Assembly (NCBI GenBank): GCA_037439425.1
Contig: JBBIWA010000069.1
Span: 1 to 32,505 of the forward strand
Length of the DNA: 32,505 nucleotides
Origin: JBBIWA01 sp037439425
GTDB taxonomy: Bacteria > Acidobacteriota > Blastocatellia > RBC074
Reading direction: 5' to 3'
The notes below the pieces were generated by a model. The model searched no databases. It was given only the letters and a program-made list of their open reading frames with translations, and was not told the DNA's origin. How positions within the stretch are numbered: position 1 is the first letter of the stretch; each line of letters begins with the position of its first letter. This document shows, in pieces, positions 16,901 through 25,723 of this stretch. The translations under genes were made by a program, and so were the position numbers.

Positions 16901-17200
16901 ATGGCTAATGAGATGGATTCTGCTGATCCTTGCGCCAACGCCATTGCCGCTATTTTAGAGGCTAACGGGATTGGAGAGCGCGCAAGTCTGAAGATCAAAA
17001 AAATTGAGGAGCGGGCCAGTGATTCTGAGGGCAACCGTCTGTTGATGGCTGAGGTAGGGAATCATTGCTACTTTGTTGTCCTCTCGCCTGCGCTCAAAGG
17101 CCGTCTGGTGGGTGGTGATGAGGGGATCTACGATGAAAATGTACGCGATCACTTTGGAGTCAACTTGATGGGTGAGCCGTCTGCGCCCAAATCATCCTGA
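16901..17200 (+). CDS. Small protein of unknown function
   Basis: A 99-residue acidic protein I do not recognise. It has no signal peptide or membrane span. The first 30 residues look helical (DPCANAIAAILEANGIG), then a charged stretch (LKIKKIEERA), then beta-like VGNHCYFVVLSPALKG, and a polar end. It is supported by a strong ribosome site, GAAGGGAG, about six bases before ATG 16901, and by a weak promoter match upstream. Codon use looks like that of a real gene. It lies just outside the right end of the IS remnant, and the next small gene on the same strand is about 500 bases on. Confidence 0.6.
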   Translation: MANEMDSADPCANAIAAILEANGIGERASLKIKKIEERASDSEGNRLLMAEVGNHCYFVVLSPALKGRLVGGDEGIYDENVRDHFGVNLMGEPSAPKSS

Positions 17201-17694
17201 CGGCGGGCAGTGGGGTACTGCGATTGGTTCTCGCTGGCTGTCGCATTACGTTGGTGGATCCAAGCGCACGGTTCCCCCACTATCGTTAAGGCGGGCGCTT
17301 CAATCCCGTGTCGCTGTGGCTTCCAAGACCATTCCTCAGATTTCTCCTCGGTCCATTCCTGGCTGACGATGCTGCTGTAGGGCGAAGCAGTTGGTTCGCT
17401 GGGATTCTTACTGAATCGGGCTAAGCTGGGAAAATCCACAGTCAACCCTGATAGATTCAGAGCCGCTTACTGTCTTCGATTGTTGACAGAATTGTTCTTG
17501 AGGCCATCGAGGTCGCTTTAATCCGTCTTGTGTGATAAGCACACACCTTGCCTTTCAGCGGAGTGTCGAGGGGCAGCTAGTAGTTTTGCGAAATGATTGG
17601 GCAACCTCTGGTACCCGGCTTGCAATCCAAAAGCACGTCAGTGAACGTAACAGGAAGCGCCCCTTATGGCAGAAGCGAGCAACAGGAGAGAGCT
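17201..17694. other. Intergenic stretch with no clear gene
   Basis: The open frames here lack ribosome sites and family resemblance. I see no RNA gene or strong promoter in it. Confidence 0.5.
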
Positions 17695-18006
17695 ATGGTT
17701 AGGATAGGAAGCAAAGAAGAGGATCTGAATCTCGACTCCACGGTAGGCAATACAACTTCACTCGAAAACAAAGTGCCACAGGTGAGGCTGCCTCAAGGCA
17801 GGGCTGAAGTTGATTCGATCATTGACCGGTGGTTTACAGACCTGTGGCTCCTCTCTACCGGCGAAGAGGTGAATGGCGCTTCGACTTCTACGTTCGAGCG
17901 TGATGGTCAGGCGCTAGCCATAATCTGCAACGGGCAGATGCAGTTGTTAACTTCACCGCTTTCCACCCTCGGCGTGCTCCGTTCAGTGGGCATCGAGATG
18001 TCATAG
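17695..18006 (+). CDS. Small protein of unknown function
   Basis: From ATG 17695 this is a 103-residue protein I cannot assign. AGGAGAG lies about seven bases upstream, which supports this start over the frame's first ATG at 17593. The N-terminal 45 residues are polar and probably disordered. The C-terminal half is more ordered: AEVDSIIDRWFTDLWLL, then a Ser/Thr-rich turn, then DGQALAIICNGQMQLLTSPL. No export signal or metal motif is seen. A strong hairpin follows 26 bases after the stop. Confidence 0.5.
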   Translation: MVRIGSKEEDLNLDSTVGNTTSLENKVPQVRLPQGRAEVDSIIDRWFTDLWLLSTGEEVNGASTSTFERDGQALAIICNGQMQLLTSPLSTLGVLRSVGIEMS

Positions 18007-18032
18007 CGAGATTGGTAAATGAGCAGACTCGA

Positions 18033-18076
18033 CGATGAGAGCTACAGTTCGGTCACTTGGGACTGAGCTCTCATCG
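18033..18076. terminator. Stem-loop after the small gene
   Basis: CGATGAGAGCT (18033-18043) and AGCTCTCATCG (18066-18076) are perfect 11-base arms; CAGT and ACTG can extend the stem past a one-base bulge. It lies 26 bases after a stop codon. No T run follows, so it would be a non-canonical terminator or 3' stabiliser. Confidence 0.5.
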
Positions 18077-18275
18077 CTTAACCACGACCCCTACCTTTAT
18101 CCCCTCCCAGTTTCCAACCAGGCAAGAGAGAGTTTAGCCGGTTCCACCATTGTCGCTTAAGCTACTGGCTGGTAGAATCCTGGCGATTAAGAGGAATCGT
18201 CATAAGCACAATAACAGTGGGCTGGCAGCGGAATCATCACCTGGGACACGGCCCCCCATAGCTCCGGAGTAGCTG

Positions 18276-20009
18276 ATGAAACCTCACTCCTTCATCATCG
18301 TTTTTTCGCTGCTTTGCCTTGCCTTCGGTCCTCGACTGGCTCTTCCACAGAGCTCTGAGACGGCTGATCTGGCGCTGGTCAACGGGCGGATCTGGACCGG
18401 AGTGATATCAAATCCCTGGGCTGAGGCCGTCGCCATTGGCAAGCACCGAATCCTTCGCGTCGGCACCCAGGCTGAGATTGCTCCTTACCTCGGCCAGCAG
18501 ACTCAGGTGATTGATCTGGGAGGGCGTCTTGCCGCTCCCGGCTTCAATGATGCGCACATCCATTTCCTCAGCGGCTCGCTGGCTCTCACGCAAGTAGACC
18601 TTACCGGTGCGCGCTCGCTGGAGACTATTCAGCAGCGTGTAGCTGAGTTTGCTCGCCGGCATCCTGAGGAAGCGTGGATTACCGGGGCAGGGTGGGAGTA
18701 TTCATATTTGCCCGGCAAACGCCTACCCACGCGCGCCGACCTCGATGCTGTGGTTCCGGATCGGCCTGTTTATCTGCGCTCCTATGATGGTCACACAAGC
18801 TGGGTCAATAGCCGCGCATTGGAGCTGGCCGGGATCACGCGCGAGACAAAGTTCGATGGCTTTGGCGAAATCGTGCGCGATCCGCAAAGTGGGGAGCCTA
18901 CTGGCGTGCTCAAGGAAGGAGCGCAGCGGCTGGTCAGCCGATTAATCCCCGAACCGTCGCGCGAAAAGAAACTGAATGCTTTGCGCCAGGGGATGAGACT
19001 CGCTGCTTCGCTCGGTATCACCAGTATCCAGAATGCCAGCGGCAGCATCGAAGAGCTGGAACTGTACGAGGAGTTGCTGCGGCGCGGCGAATTGACGGTG
19101 CGGACTTCTATAGCTTTCTCCGTTGGACCACAGATGGCGCCGGAACATTTTGACCGCCAGATCGCCCTCAAAGAGCGGTACAGAGTTAACCCGATGTTGC
19201 GCGCTTCAGCGGTCAAGATCGTGCTGGATGGCGTCATCGAAACACACACCGCCGCGATGCTTGAGCCTTACGCTGATCGGCCAACAGAGAAGGGCAGTGC
19301 AGTCTTCACCGCCGAAGTCTATAATGAGATGGTTGAGCGGTTTTGTAGAGCTGGTTTTCAAATCTACACGCACGCGGTCGGCGATCGCGCCGTGCGCATG
19401 GCGCTGGATGCCTACGAGCGCGCGCAGCAGATCAACAAACGACCTAACTCGCGGTTTCGCATCGAGCATATTGAGACCATTTCCCCTACCGACATCCCAC
19501 GCTTTGCCCGTCTAGGTGTAGTTGCTTCGATGGAGCCGATTCACGCTGATCCCGGCACGACTGAAGTCTGGTTGGCTGCTGTTGGGCCAGTGCGTGAGCG
19601 TTACGCTTTCGCCTGGGCTGAGCTGTTGCGCAGCGGCGCGCGGCTGGTCCTCGGCAGCGATTGGCCGGCCTCGATCAGCCTGGATCCGATACGCGGGCTG
19701 CATTCGGCCGTCAATCGGCGCACGATTGATGGCCAACCGCCGAACGGTTGGGTCCCTCAGCAGCGCTTGAGCATCGCGCAGGCGCTACGCGCTTATACTT
19801 ACTGGGGCGCTTACGCTTCCTTCGAGGAAGGAATTAAAGGACGCTTGGCGCCGGGAATGCTGGCCGATGTGATTGTCTTCTCGCAAGACCTCTTCAGCAT
19901 TGATCCGATGAAGATTCACCAGACGCGCGTGGTGTTGACACTCTTCGATGGCAAGGTGATTTACCGCGATCAGGAGCGCTTCCCGGGAGCTGTGAAGACT
20001 ACTCCTTGA
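18276..20009 (+). CDS. Exported YtcJ-type amidohydrolase (amidohydrolase 3 family)
   Basis: Metal-dependent hydrolase of the amidohydrolase superfamily, 577 residues. A signal peptide covers about residues 1-25 (cleavage near LALPQSS), so it acts outside the cytoplasm. The YtcJ/formamidase-like pattern is complete: composite beta strands with LVNGRIWTG, then GFNDAHIHF with metal ligands His94 and His96, DGVIETHTAAM, THAVGDRAVRMALDAYE, RIEHIE and GSDWPAS near the end. It stands alone, with GGAG about eight bases before the ATG, and converges on the cytochrome operon. The true substrate is unknown; family members act on amides, but most are untested. Confidence 0.92.
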   Translation: MKPHSFIIVFSLLCLAFGPRLALPQSSETADLALVNGRIWTGVISNPWAEAVAIGKHRILRVGTQAEIAPYLGQQTQVIDLGGRLAAPGFNDAHIHFLSGSLALTQVDLTGARSLETIQQRVAEFARRHPEEAWITGAGWEYSYLPGKRLPTRADLDAVVPDRPVYLRSYDGHTSWVNSRALELAGITRETKFDGFGEIVRDPQSGEPTGVLKEGAQRLVSRLIPEPSREKKLNALRQGMRLAASLGITSIQNASGSIEELELYEELLRRGELTVRTSIAFSVGPQMAPEHFDRQIALKERYRVNPMLRASAVKIVLDGVIETHTAAMLEPYADRPTEKGSAVFTAEVYNEMVERFCRAGFQIYTHAVGDRAVRMALDAYERAQQINKRPNSRFRIEHIETISPTDIPRFARLGVVASMEPIHADPGTTEVWLAAVGPVRERYAFAWAELLRSGARLVLGSDWPASISLDPIRGLHSAVNRRTIDGQPPNGWVPQQRLSIAQALRAYTYWGAYASFEEGIKGRLAPGMLADVIVFSQDLFSIDPMKIHQTRVVLTLFDGKVIYRDQERFPGAVKTTP

Positions 20010-20094
20010 GGCTCAGCACAAACTTACTTGGATCACCGATTCATAGTCTCCTGCAACGAATTCAAAGTGTCTGTGCCAGGAGGGAGCTTCTATC

Positions 20095-20126
20095 AGTGGG
20101 TAGTGGGTGGTGGCCCACTACCCACT
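20095..20126. terminator. Perfect hairpin between convergent genes, built of heptad repeats
   Basis: AGTGGGTAGTGGG (20095-20107), six bases, then CCCACTACCCACT (20114-20126). The arms are perfect. It lies between the amidohydrolase stop and the actE stop, eight bases from the latter, so it may end both transcripts. The T-rich tail (CTTTTAC) on the + side is short. Confidence 0.6.
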
Positions 20127-20134
20127 GCCTACTT

Positions 20135-20644
20135 TTACTTCTTCGCTAACGTGCGCACATAAGCGATGACCTGCCAGATTTGTTCATCGGTCAGCTTCTT
20201 CGCGGGCGGCATGGAGACCTTCCCCTCTTTCATCTTGCCGTTCTTAATGGTCAGGAAGAGTTTCCCGTCAGGATCGGCGGGCACGTCTCCCTTGGTCAGA
20301 TCGGCCGGCTTAAACTCGATTGATTCAGCCAGCGGACCATCTCCCTGGCCTGTCTTACCGTGGCAATCGGCGCAGTTAGTTTCATAGAGTGGCTGGCCCG
20401 CCCGCGCGGCTGCGGCCAGGTCTGCGAGCGGGTTTTTAGTCGTCTCGGTCACGTTTGAAGTTACTGGTGCAGTCGTCTCTTCTGCCGTGGGAGAAGTCGC
20501 TGGAGAGGCTTCGGGAGAGGGCGTAGTGGTTGTCTGCTGAGCGGAGCAGGCCAGACTGATTAAGCCGCTGATCAGCGTAAGAGCAATAAGCTTCCACACG
20601 CTTGTCGTTGTTAGCCTGTGGTGAATACTGTAGTGATTGCGCAT
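20135..20644 (-). CDS. actE: Mono-haem cytochrome c, ActE-like
   Basis: Small c-type cytochrome, 169 residues, likely the ActE subunit of alternative complex III. An N-terminal export segment (about residues 17-33) ends at LISLAC; Cys33 is a plausible, slightly non-consensus lipidation site. A Thr/Pro/Ser-rich linker (about 37-70) precedes the haem domain. CADCH at residues 91-95 binds one haem, and Met145 in KVSMPP is the likely distal ligand. A strong GGAGGAG lies before the ATG. It is last in the minus-strand act operon, 127 bases after actD. An independent soluble electron carrier is the alternative reading. Confidence 0.85.
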   Translation of the reverse strand: MRNHYSIHHRLTTTSVWKLIALTLISGLISLACSAQQTTTTPSPEASPATSPTAEETTAPVTSNVTETTKNPLADLAAAARAGQPLYETNCADCHGKTGQGDGPLAESIEFKPADLTKGDVPADPDGKLFLTIKNGKMKEGKVSMPPAKKLTDEQIWQVIAYVRTLAKK

Positions 20645-20771
20645 GTATTCTCCTCCAAGTTGATAGGGTTTTGAGATAGCCGCGTTGTAACTACCTCAGC
20701 TTTGTATCCTATTTGAGAGGTTTTGTGAAGAGAAGCCGAATGAGTTTGGATGCGACCAACTGTTGAGCTCA

Positions 20772-21272
20772 TCAGGATGGCACTTCTCGTCCGCCCGCCT
20801 CTCTCAAGATCTCCTGCCCGACCTCGCCACCACTTTTGATGCTAATGAGCACGCCGCCATCGGCCAGTTCCGCCGTATAGTCTTCACGCACGGCGCGCCA
20901 GCGCGGGAGTCGAGCCTCCCACAACATCCGCGCCAGCGCAAAAAAGATAGCGCCTAGAGCTGCCATTTCGTACATCACGATCCCCGTCGTCAGAGGCGGC
21001 ACCAGTGGCATTCCGCCGGTCACTATTGGGTAAGCGTGCGAAGTGAAGTAGACCAGACTGAGACCTGCGATGGCGCCGAGCACTCCGCCAGCCAGCGAGA
21101 AGTAGCCAATGAGCGTGCGGCGCGTTTCCGGGATAAACTCGCCCGCTTCTAGATGCGGCTCACTCGACATCACTGTTACATCTGCCGGATTGACTCCGGC
21201 CTCAAGCAGCCGTTGCACAGCACGCCGCGCCTCTTCCGGTTCATCGAAGATCACACAGATTCGCTCTCTCAT
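20772..21272 (-). CDS. actD: ActD-like membrane protein (DUF3341)
   Basis: A 166-residue protein with two membrane spans (about residues 55-77 and 95-115), matching ActD/DUF3341 proteins of alternative complex III. The N-terminal part, MRERICVIFDEPEEARRAVQRL, is a ferredoxin-like cytoplasmic domain that starts the family. In known complexes ActD binds no cofactor and packs against the NrfD-like subunit. It begins nine bases after actC, so the two are surely co-transcribed. Confidence 0.87.
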   Translation of the reverse strand: MRERICVIFDEPEEARRAVQRLLEAGVNPADVTVMSSEPHLEAGEFIPETRRTLIGYFSLAGGVLGAIAGLSLVYFTSHAYPIVTGGMPLVPPLTTGIVMYEMAALGAIFFALARMLWEARLPRWRAVREDYTAELADGGVLISIKSGGEVGQEILREAGGREVPS

Positions 21273-21281
21273 GAAGACACC

Positions 21282-22652
21282 TCAGTCAGCCGCGACCGGC
21301 ACGGCTTCGCTTCTGGCACGCGCCTTCGCTTCGTGGCGCAAGCCTTCTTTAAATTCCCACACCGCCACAATCGGGAAGAACTTGGTAAAGAGCGCATAAA
21401 GCAGCACGAAATAAGCAAACGTGCCGGCCGTGATCGAAAGCTCAACCCAGGTCGTGCTATAGCCGCGCCAGTTGAAGGGCAGGCGCGGAGCGGCCAGCGT
21501 CGGCACGATGATCAAGAAGCGCTCCAGCCACATCCCTACGCAGATCAATGCCGAGGCCAGGGTGATTAAAGGGATCCGGCGCAGCTTCTTGAAGGCCAGG
21601 ATCGGCACCGGGATCACGAAACAGCAACACACCATCGTGTAGAAGAAAGGCGAGTATGGTCCCCACACCTTCGACCAGAAGACTGCCATCTCCGCTGGCT
21701 CGTTCGCATACCAGACGGTCAAATATTCGGCGAAGGTGAAATAAAACCAGAGCAGGCTCATCGTCAGCAACAGCAGCGCGAGGTAGTTGAAGTGTTTGGG
21801 CTGGATGTAGTCTTCCAGATCGAGCACGCGCCGCAGCACCGACATCGCCAAAATTAACGCCGCGATGCCCGAAAAGATCGCGCCGACGACGAAGTATGGC
21901 CCGAAGATCGTCGAGTTCCACATCGGATTGAGCGTCATCGCAAAGTCCCACGACACGATCGTGTGAACCGACACCGCCACGGGAATGATGATCACTGCCA
22001 TAATTGAAACAGCCTTCTCCAGCCGCTGCCACTGCGTTTGTGTGCCGCGCCAGCCCAGGCTGAGAACCGAATAGAGTCCGCGTCGCCAGCCCCTAGCCTT
22101 GTCGCGCACCAAAGCCAGATCAGGAATCAGTGGCAAATAGAGATAGATCAAACTGCCAGTCAAGTAAGTATTGATGGCGAAAAAATCCCACATCAGCGGC
22201 GAGCGATAGTTGGGCCAAAGCAATCGCTCGTTCGGATAGGGGATGAGCCAGTAGAAAAGCCACGCTCGCCCCAGATGAATGATCGGAAACATGGCACCGA
22301 TCATCAACGCGAAGACGGTGATGGCCTCAGAGCAGCGGGTCACTGGCCGCCGCCACTCGGCGCCGGTGACGCGCAAGATGGCTGAGATCAACGTCCCCGC
22401 GTGCGAGATGCCGATCCAGAAGACGAAGTTCGTAATGTAGAGCGACCAGAATTCAGGCCGACGTTTGCCGCTCACTCCAATGCCGTGGTAAAGCTGCCAG
22501 CCCCAGGCAAACAACGCCCAGGCCACAATCGCGCCGCTGATTGCCACCACTACGTAAAAGCGCCAGCTGGTGGTGAGCACCGGAGCGAGCAGATCGCGGT
22601 TGATGCGTTCATTGGTCAAGTTGTTGGTCGGTTGCTCCATAAGCTTATTCAT
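21282..22652 (-). CDS. actC: NrfD/ActC-type quinol-binding membrane subunit
   Basis: Polytopic integral membrane protein of the NrfD/PsrC family, 456 residues with about ten spans, the usual ActC layout. It should hold the quinol oxidation site of alternative complex III and pass electrons to the Fe-S subunit. Family-like stretches include WSLYITNFVFWIGISHAGTL in the second span and SVHTIVSWDFAMTLNPMW in the middle. The ATG at 22652 overlaps the stop of the Fe-S subunit by eight bases; ATG 22640 is a shorter alternative. Only one NrfD-like gene is present; there is no ActF in the operon. Confidence 0.92.
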   Translation of the reverse strand: MNKLMEQPTNNLTNERINRDLLAPVLTTSWRFYVVVAISGAIVAWALFAWGWQLYHGIGVSGKRRPEFWSLYITNFVFWIGISHAGTLISAILRVTGAEWRRPVTRCSEAITVFALMIGAMFPIIHLGRAWLFYWLIPYPNERLLWPNYRSPLMWDFFAINTYLTGSLIYLYLPLIPDLALVRDKARGWRRGLYSVLSLGWRGTQTQWQRLEKAVSIMAVIIIPVAVSVHTIVSWDFAMTLNPMWNSTIFGPYFVVGAIFSGIAALILAMSVLRRVLDLEDYIQPKHFNYLALLLLTMSLLWFYFTFAEYLTVWYANEPAEMAVFWSKVWGPYSPFFYTMVCCCFVIPVPILAFKKLRRIPLITLASALICVGMWLERFLIIVPTLAAPRLPFNWRGYSTTWVELSITAGTFAYFVLLYALFTKFFPIVAVWEFKEGLRHEAKARARSEAVPVAAD

Positions 22653-23331
22653 CGGCCTCTTTCAAATAGATCACGCTCGGTTTGGTGCCCAACTCGCCGA
22701 GCAGATGAAAAGCGCGCCCGCTTTCAGCCTTGCGTGAGACTTCTGATTCAGGATTATCTAGATCGCCGAAATACATCGCCCTCGTCGGGCAGGCCTGCAC
22801 GCAAGCCGGTTTGACCTCACCATCTTTGAGTTCACGATTCTCCATCTTCGCATTGAGCTTGGCTTGCTCGATACGCTGCACGCAGAAGGTGCATTTCTCC
22901 ATCACGCCATTAGGTCGCACTGAGACTTCAGGGTTGAGCGCACGATCCAGTGGCGCGTCCCAAGCGGGCTGGAAGAAGTTGAAGAAGCGCACCGTGTAGG
23001 GGCAGTTGTTGGCGCAAAAGCGCGTCCCGACGCAGCGATTGTAGATCATTGCGCTCAAGCCTTCAGGCGTGTGATGCGTCGCGTAGACCGGGCAGACTCC
23101 TTCACAAGGCGCAGCGTCACAGTGTTGGCAAAGCACCGGCAGGAAGCGGGCTTTGATATTCGGGTACTGGCCTTCCCAATAGCGTTCGATGTGAATCCAG
23201 TTGATCTGCCGTCCCTTCGCGGTCTGCTCTTCACCCGCGATGGGAATATTGTTTTCGGTGCGGCAGGCAACGACGCAGGCTTCGCAGCCCGTGCATTTAT
23301 CGAGATCAATAACCATTCCCCAATGTGGCAT
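22645..23331 (-). CDS. actB2: Four-cluster ferredoxin-type subunit (ActB2-like)
   Basis: A 228-residue Fe-S protein of the DMSO reductase B-subunit type. Four cysteine sets are seen: Cys13/16/19/23, Cys68/71/76/80, Cys100/106/110 with Thr103 where the fourth Cys would be, and Cys147/150/177/181. The Thr in the third set fits one [3Fe-4S] with three [4Fe-4S], the content known for alternative complex III ActB. No export signal is present, so it likely crosses with its partner by the Tat route. In well-studied complexes this part is fused to the large subunit; here it is a separate gene, 104 bases after actB1 and overlapping actC. Confidence 0.92.
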   Translation of the reverse strand: MPHWGMVIDLDKCTGCEACVVACRTENNIPIAGEEQTAKGRQINWIHIERYWEGQYPNIKARFLPVLCQHCDAAPCEGVCPVYATHHTPEGLSAMIYNRCVGTRFCANNCPYTVRFFNFFQPAWDAPLDRALNPEVSVRPNGVMEKCTFCVQRIEQAKLNAKMENRELKDGEVKPACVQACPTRAMYFGDLDNPESEVSRKAESGRAFHLLGELGTKPSVIYLKEADE

Positions 23332-23435
23332 CTCTTCTCCTTGAAATAGTGAATCCCGAAGTGGCCTGCAAAGTCACGAAGAAGGGGAAGATAATCTTTG
23401 TGTGCTTCGCAGGTCGTGGTTGAATCTTCCTCCCA

Positions 23436-25679
23436 CTAGCGTTTCAAATCCTTTCGGTCTTCGAGCAAGCGTTCATTCGTGCCGAAGGTCACGAGCCGCG
23501 CTTTGCCTTCAGCTTTCGAGATGCGCACGCGCGTGGCAGCCCAGGCCAGCGCGCCAGTCTGCGCTTCGGTGAGCGGCGCGAGAATCTTCAACGGATTCGC
23601 GCCGCGCCCTGTGGCATAGCGGCCATAGCGCTCATGTCCCTGTCCCGCAGGCATGGCGACGACATCGGGCCGGATCGCAGGATAGATCACGGCGGGCGCT
23701 TCGATGCGCCCGTAGGGCGATTCGATGGCGACAAGCTCGCCTTGATTGATCCCCAACGTTGCCGCCGTCTGCGGATTGATCTCAACCCAAGATCCCCAAC
23801 TGACGGCCGTCATCGGATCAGGCAGCTCTTGGAGCAAGGGATAGTTGGCTGTGCGGCCATCGCCCAGCGCGAAATGTTCATAAGGCAGGAAGTGGTACGG
23901 GAACTCCTTTTCATCGCCCGCAAACTGAGCGGGATTGGGGATGGTCTTGCCCGCGCCTGGTGAATCTGGCATCTCAGGCTCGAGTGCGATCGGGACATTA
24001 GCCTCTATATTAATGAACTTGCTAGTGGGTTCGTTCTCTGCCTGCCACCAACCGCCGCGCAAGAGGGCCTGCTCCCAACGCTTCTGTGCTCCTTCGTCCT
24101 GTTCCTTGTCGAGGTGGGCTTGTTTCAACAGATCAAGAAAGCTCTCGGCCTGGAATGCAGATTTGAGGGGTGTGATCTGCTTTGCCAGAGCTAGCAAGAG
24201 ATCTCCCGTGTGGCGCGTTTGATAGAGCGGTTCGACCACTGGCTGCGCAAGCGAAACGATAGCTTCTTGCACGCCCTCTTGCGGCTCGTCGTCATCCCAA
24301 CGCTCAAACGGCGTATGATCAGGCATAATCAGATCGGCATAGCTCGTCGTTTCATCTTCAAATGAGGAAAAGCTGACGATCCAGGGGGTCTTTTCGAAAG
24401 CCTCCTTGAGCTGGAAGGCCGCTGGTGCGTCGTAAAGTGGATTGGCCCCGTGAATGATCAGCACTTGGAGGCCTTCCCTGAGCGCTACGGCTAGCCCCGC
24501 CAGTGGGGTGTGTGACTGCCTGGACTTCTCAAACGCAGTGCGAGTTAGCGGAGATCGTAATGCTGCCTGTTTGCCTTTGCTGGGTCTAGGGACACTGAAA
24601 TGAAGAGGCAGGCTTCCGCCGTTGGCAATCTGATTAAGGTAGAGAATCGCCGTGAAGTTGAACAGCCCATTGGTGTGCGCAAGCGCCGAATCTCCACCCA
24701 GCACGGCGACGGTCTGCGATTCGGCCAGCTCTTTCGCCAAGCGTCGCACGGTAGCTGGCGGGATGCCAGTCGCTTCTTGTGTTTTCTCCGGGTCGAATGC
24801 GGCCAGATCTATTTGGCCACGGGAAGGGAGCTGGGCGGGCGAAAACTTCTTCTCGCGCATCAATTCGTGAGCGATGCTCAAAGCGAGCACGCCTTCAGCT
24901 CCGGGTCTGACGGGTAGCCACTCATCAGCATTGGCAGCAGTCAGCGACATCCGAGGTTCGGCCTGCACGAAGCGCCCGCGCAAGCGCCGCCCGCGCCGCA
25001 TCTCGCCGAAAGCACGGCTGTAGTAAACGGGCGAAGCCCAGGTTTCCAAAAAACGTGCGCCGAACGAGAGCACAAAATCGGCGCGCGCCAGATCGTAAGT
25101 CGGCAGCATCCCGAAAACGCTGTACTCAACTGCGCGCGAGAAGGTGTGATGCCAGAAGACCTTGGTGGATCCGTAAAGGCTCATAAAGCGCCGGACCAGG
25201 GCGCTGAATTGTCCGCGCCCGGCACTGCCTTCAAGCCAGGCGACTGAGGCCGCCTGGCCGCGCGCGTACAACTCATTCATCCGGTCGGCGAGGAGCTTGA
25301 TTGCGGCGTCCCATTCTATCTTCTCGAACTGCCCCGAGCCACGCGGGCCAACGCGCTTGAGCGGGTGTTTGATCCGATCCGGGTTGTAAAGCGCATTGAG
25401 ACCAGCCTGTCCGCGCGCGCAGGTCTGGCCCTGGCTGATCGGATGCAGCGGATTGCCTTCGATCTTGTTAGCCTTGCCATCGCGCACGCGCACGATGAGG
25501 CCGCATCCGGCGGCGCATTCCCGACACACGGTCGCGCGCCAGTAATCAGCGCCCGGAATGTATTTGTCATTAGCGATGTGGAGCGGTTTGAGCTCTTTTG
25601 GATTTGTGCTGCAGCCTTCGAGCGCCAGCGCACCGGCCGCCCCAGCAGCCGTGAGAATGATGAATTCGCGTCGTTCCAT
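23436..25679 (-). CDS. actB1: Molybdopterin oxidoreductase-like large subunit (ActB1-like)
   Basis: A 747-residue protein of the DMSO reductase superfamily. MERREFI followed by a hydrophobic stretch is a Tat-like signal, and LEGCS around Cys23 may be lipidated. Cys52, Cys55, Cys59 and Cys87 form an intact CxxCxxxC...C site for one [4Fe-4S]. Blocks such as GQTCARGQAGLNALYNPDR and LIIHGANPLYDAP fit the molybdopterin fold, and the C-terminal barrel runs to about residue 730. In structures of alternative complex III this part binds no metal, so the retained Fe-S motif is notable. Position between actA and the Fe-S/NrfD genes supports ActB1; a true Mo enzyme of the Psr type is the alternative. Confidence 0.88.
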   Translation of the reverse strand: MERREFIILTAAGAAGALALEGCSTNPKELKPLHIANDKYIPGADYWRATVCRECAAGCGLIVRVRDGKANKIEGNPLHPISQGQTCARGQAGLNALYNPDRIKHPLKRVGPRGSGQFEKIEWDAAIKLLADRMNELYARGQAASVAWLEGSAGRGQFSALVRRFMSLYGSTKVFWHHTFSRAVEYSVFGMLPTYDLARADFVLSFGARFLETWASPVYYSRAFGEMRRGRRLRGRFVQAEPRMSLTAANADEWLPVRPGAEGVLALSIAHELMREKKFSPAQLPSRGQIDLAAFDPEKTQEATGIPPATVRRLAKELAESQTVAVLGGDSALAHTNGLFNFTAILYLNQIANGGSLPLHFSVPRPSKGKQAALRSPLTRTAFEKSRQSHTPLAGLAVALREGLQVLIIHGANPLYDAPAAFQLKEAFEKTPWIVSFSSFEDETTSYADLIMPDHTPFERWDDDEPQEGVQEAIVSLAQPVVEPLYQTRHTGDLLLALAKQITPLKSAFQAESFLDLLKQAHLDKEQDEGAQKRWEQALLRGGWWQAENEPTSKFINIEANVPIALEPEMPDSPGAGKTIPNPAQFAGDEKEFPYHFLPYEHFALGDGRTANYPLLQELPDPMTAVSWGSWVEINPQTAATLGINQGELVAIESPYGRIEAPAVIYPAIRPDVVAMPAGQGHERYGRYATGRGANPLKILAPLTEAQTGALAWAATRVRISKAEGKARLVTFGTNERLLEDRKDLKR

Positions 25680-25690
25680 AATCAGTAATC

Positions 25691-25723
25691 AGTAGTCAGT
25701 AGTCAGCATAACTACTGACTACT
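25691..25723. repeat. Palindrome of heptad repeats in the actA-actB1 gap
   Basis: AGTAGTCAGTAGT (25691-25703), seven bases, ACTACTGACTACT (25711-25723); the arms are perfect. It fills most of the 42-base gap between two act genes, and the last two bases enter the actA stop codon. Related heptads are at 27269-27308. Confidence 0.75.

Noticed and set aside
17149..17445. 98-codon minus-strand frame near the small genes
   Set aside because: It needs a TTG start, has no Shine-Dalgarno, and shows no domain or pattern I can support.
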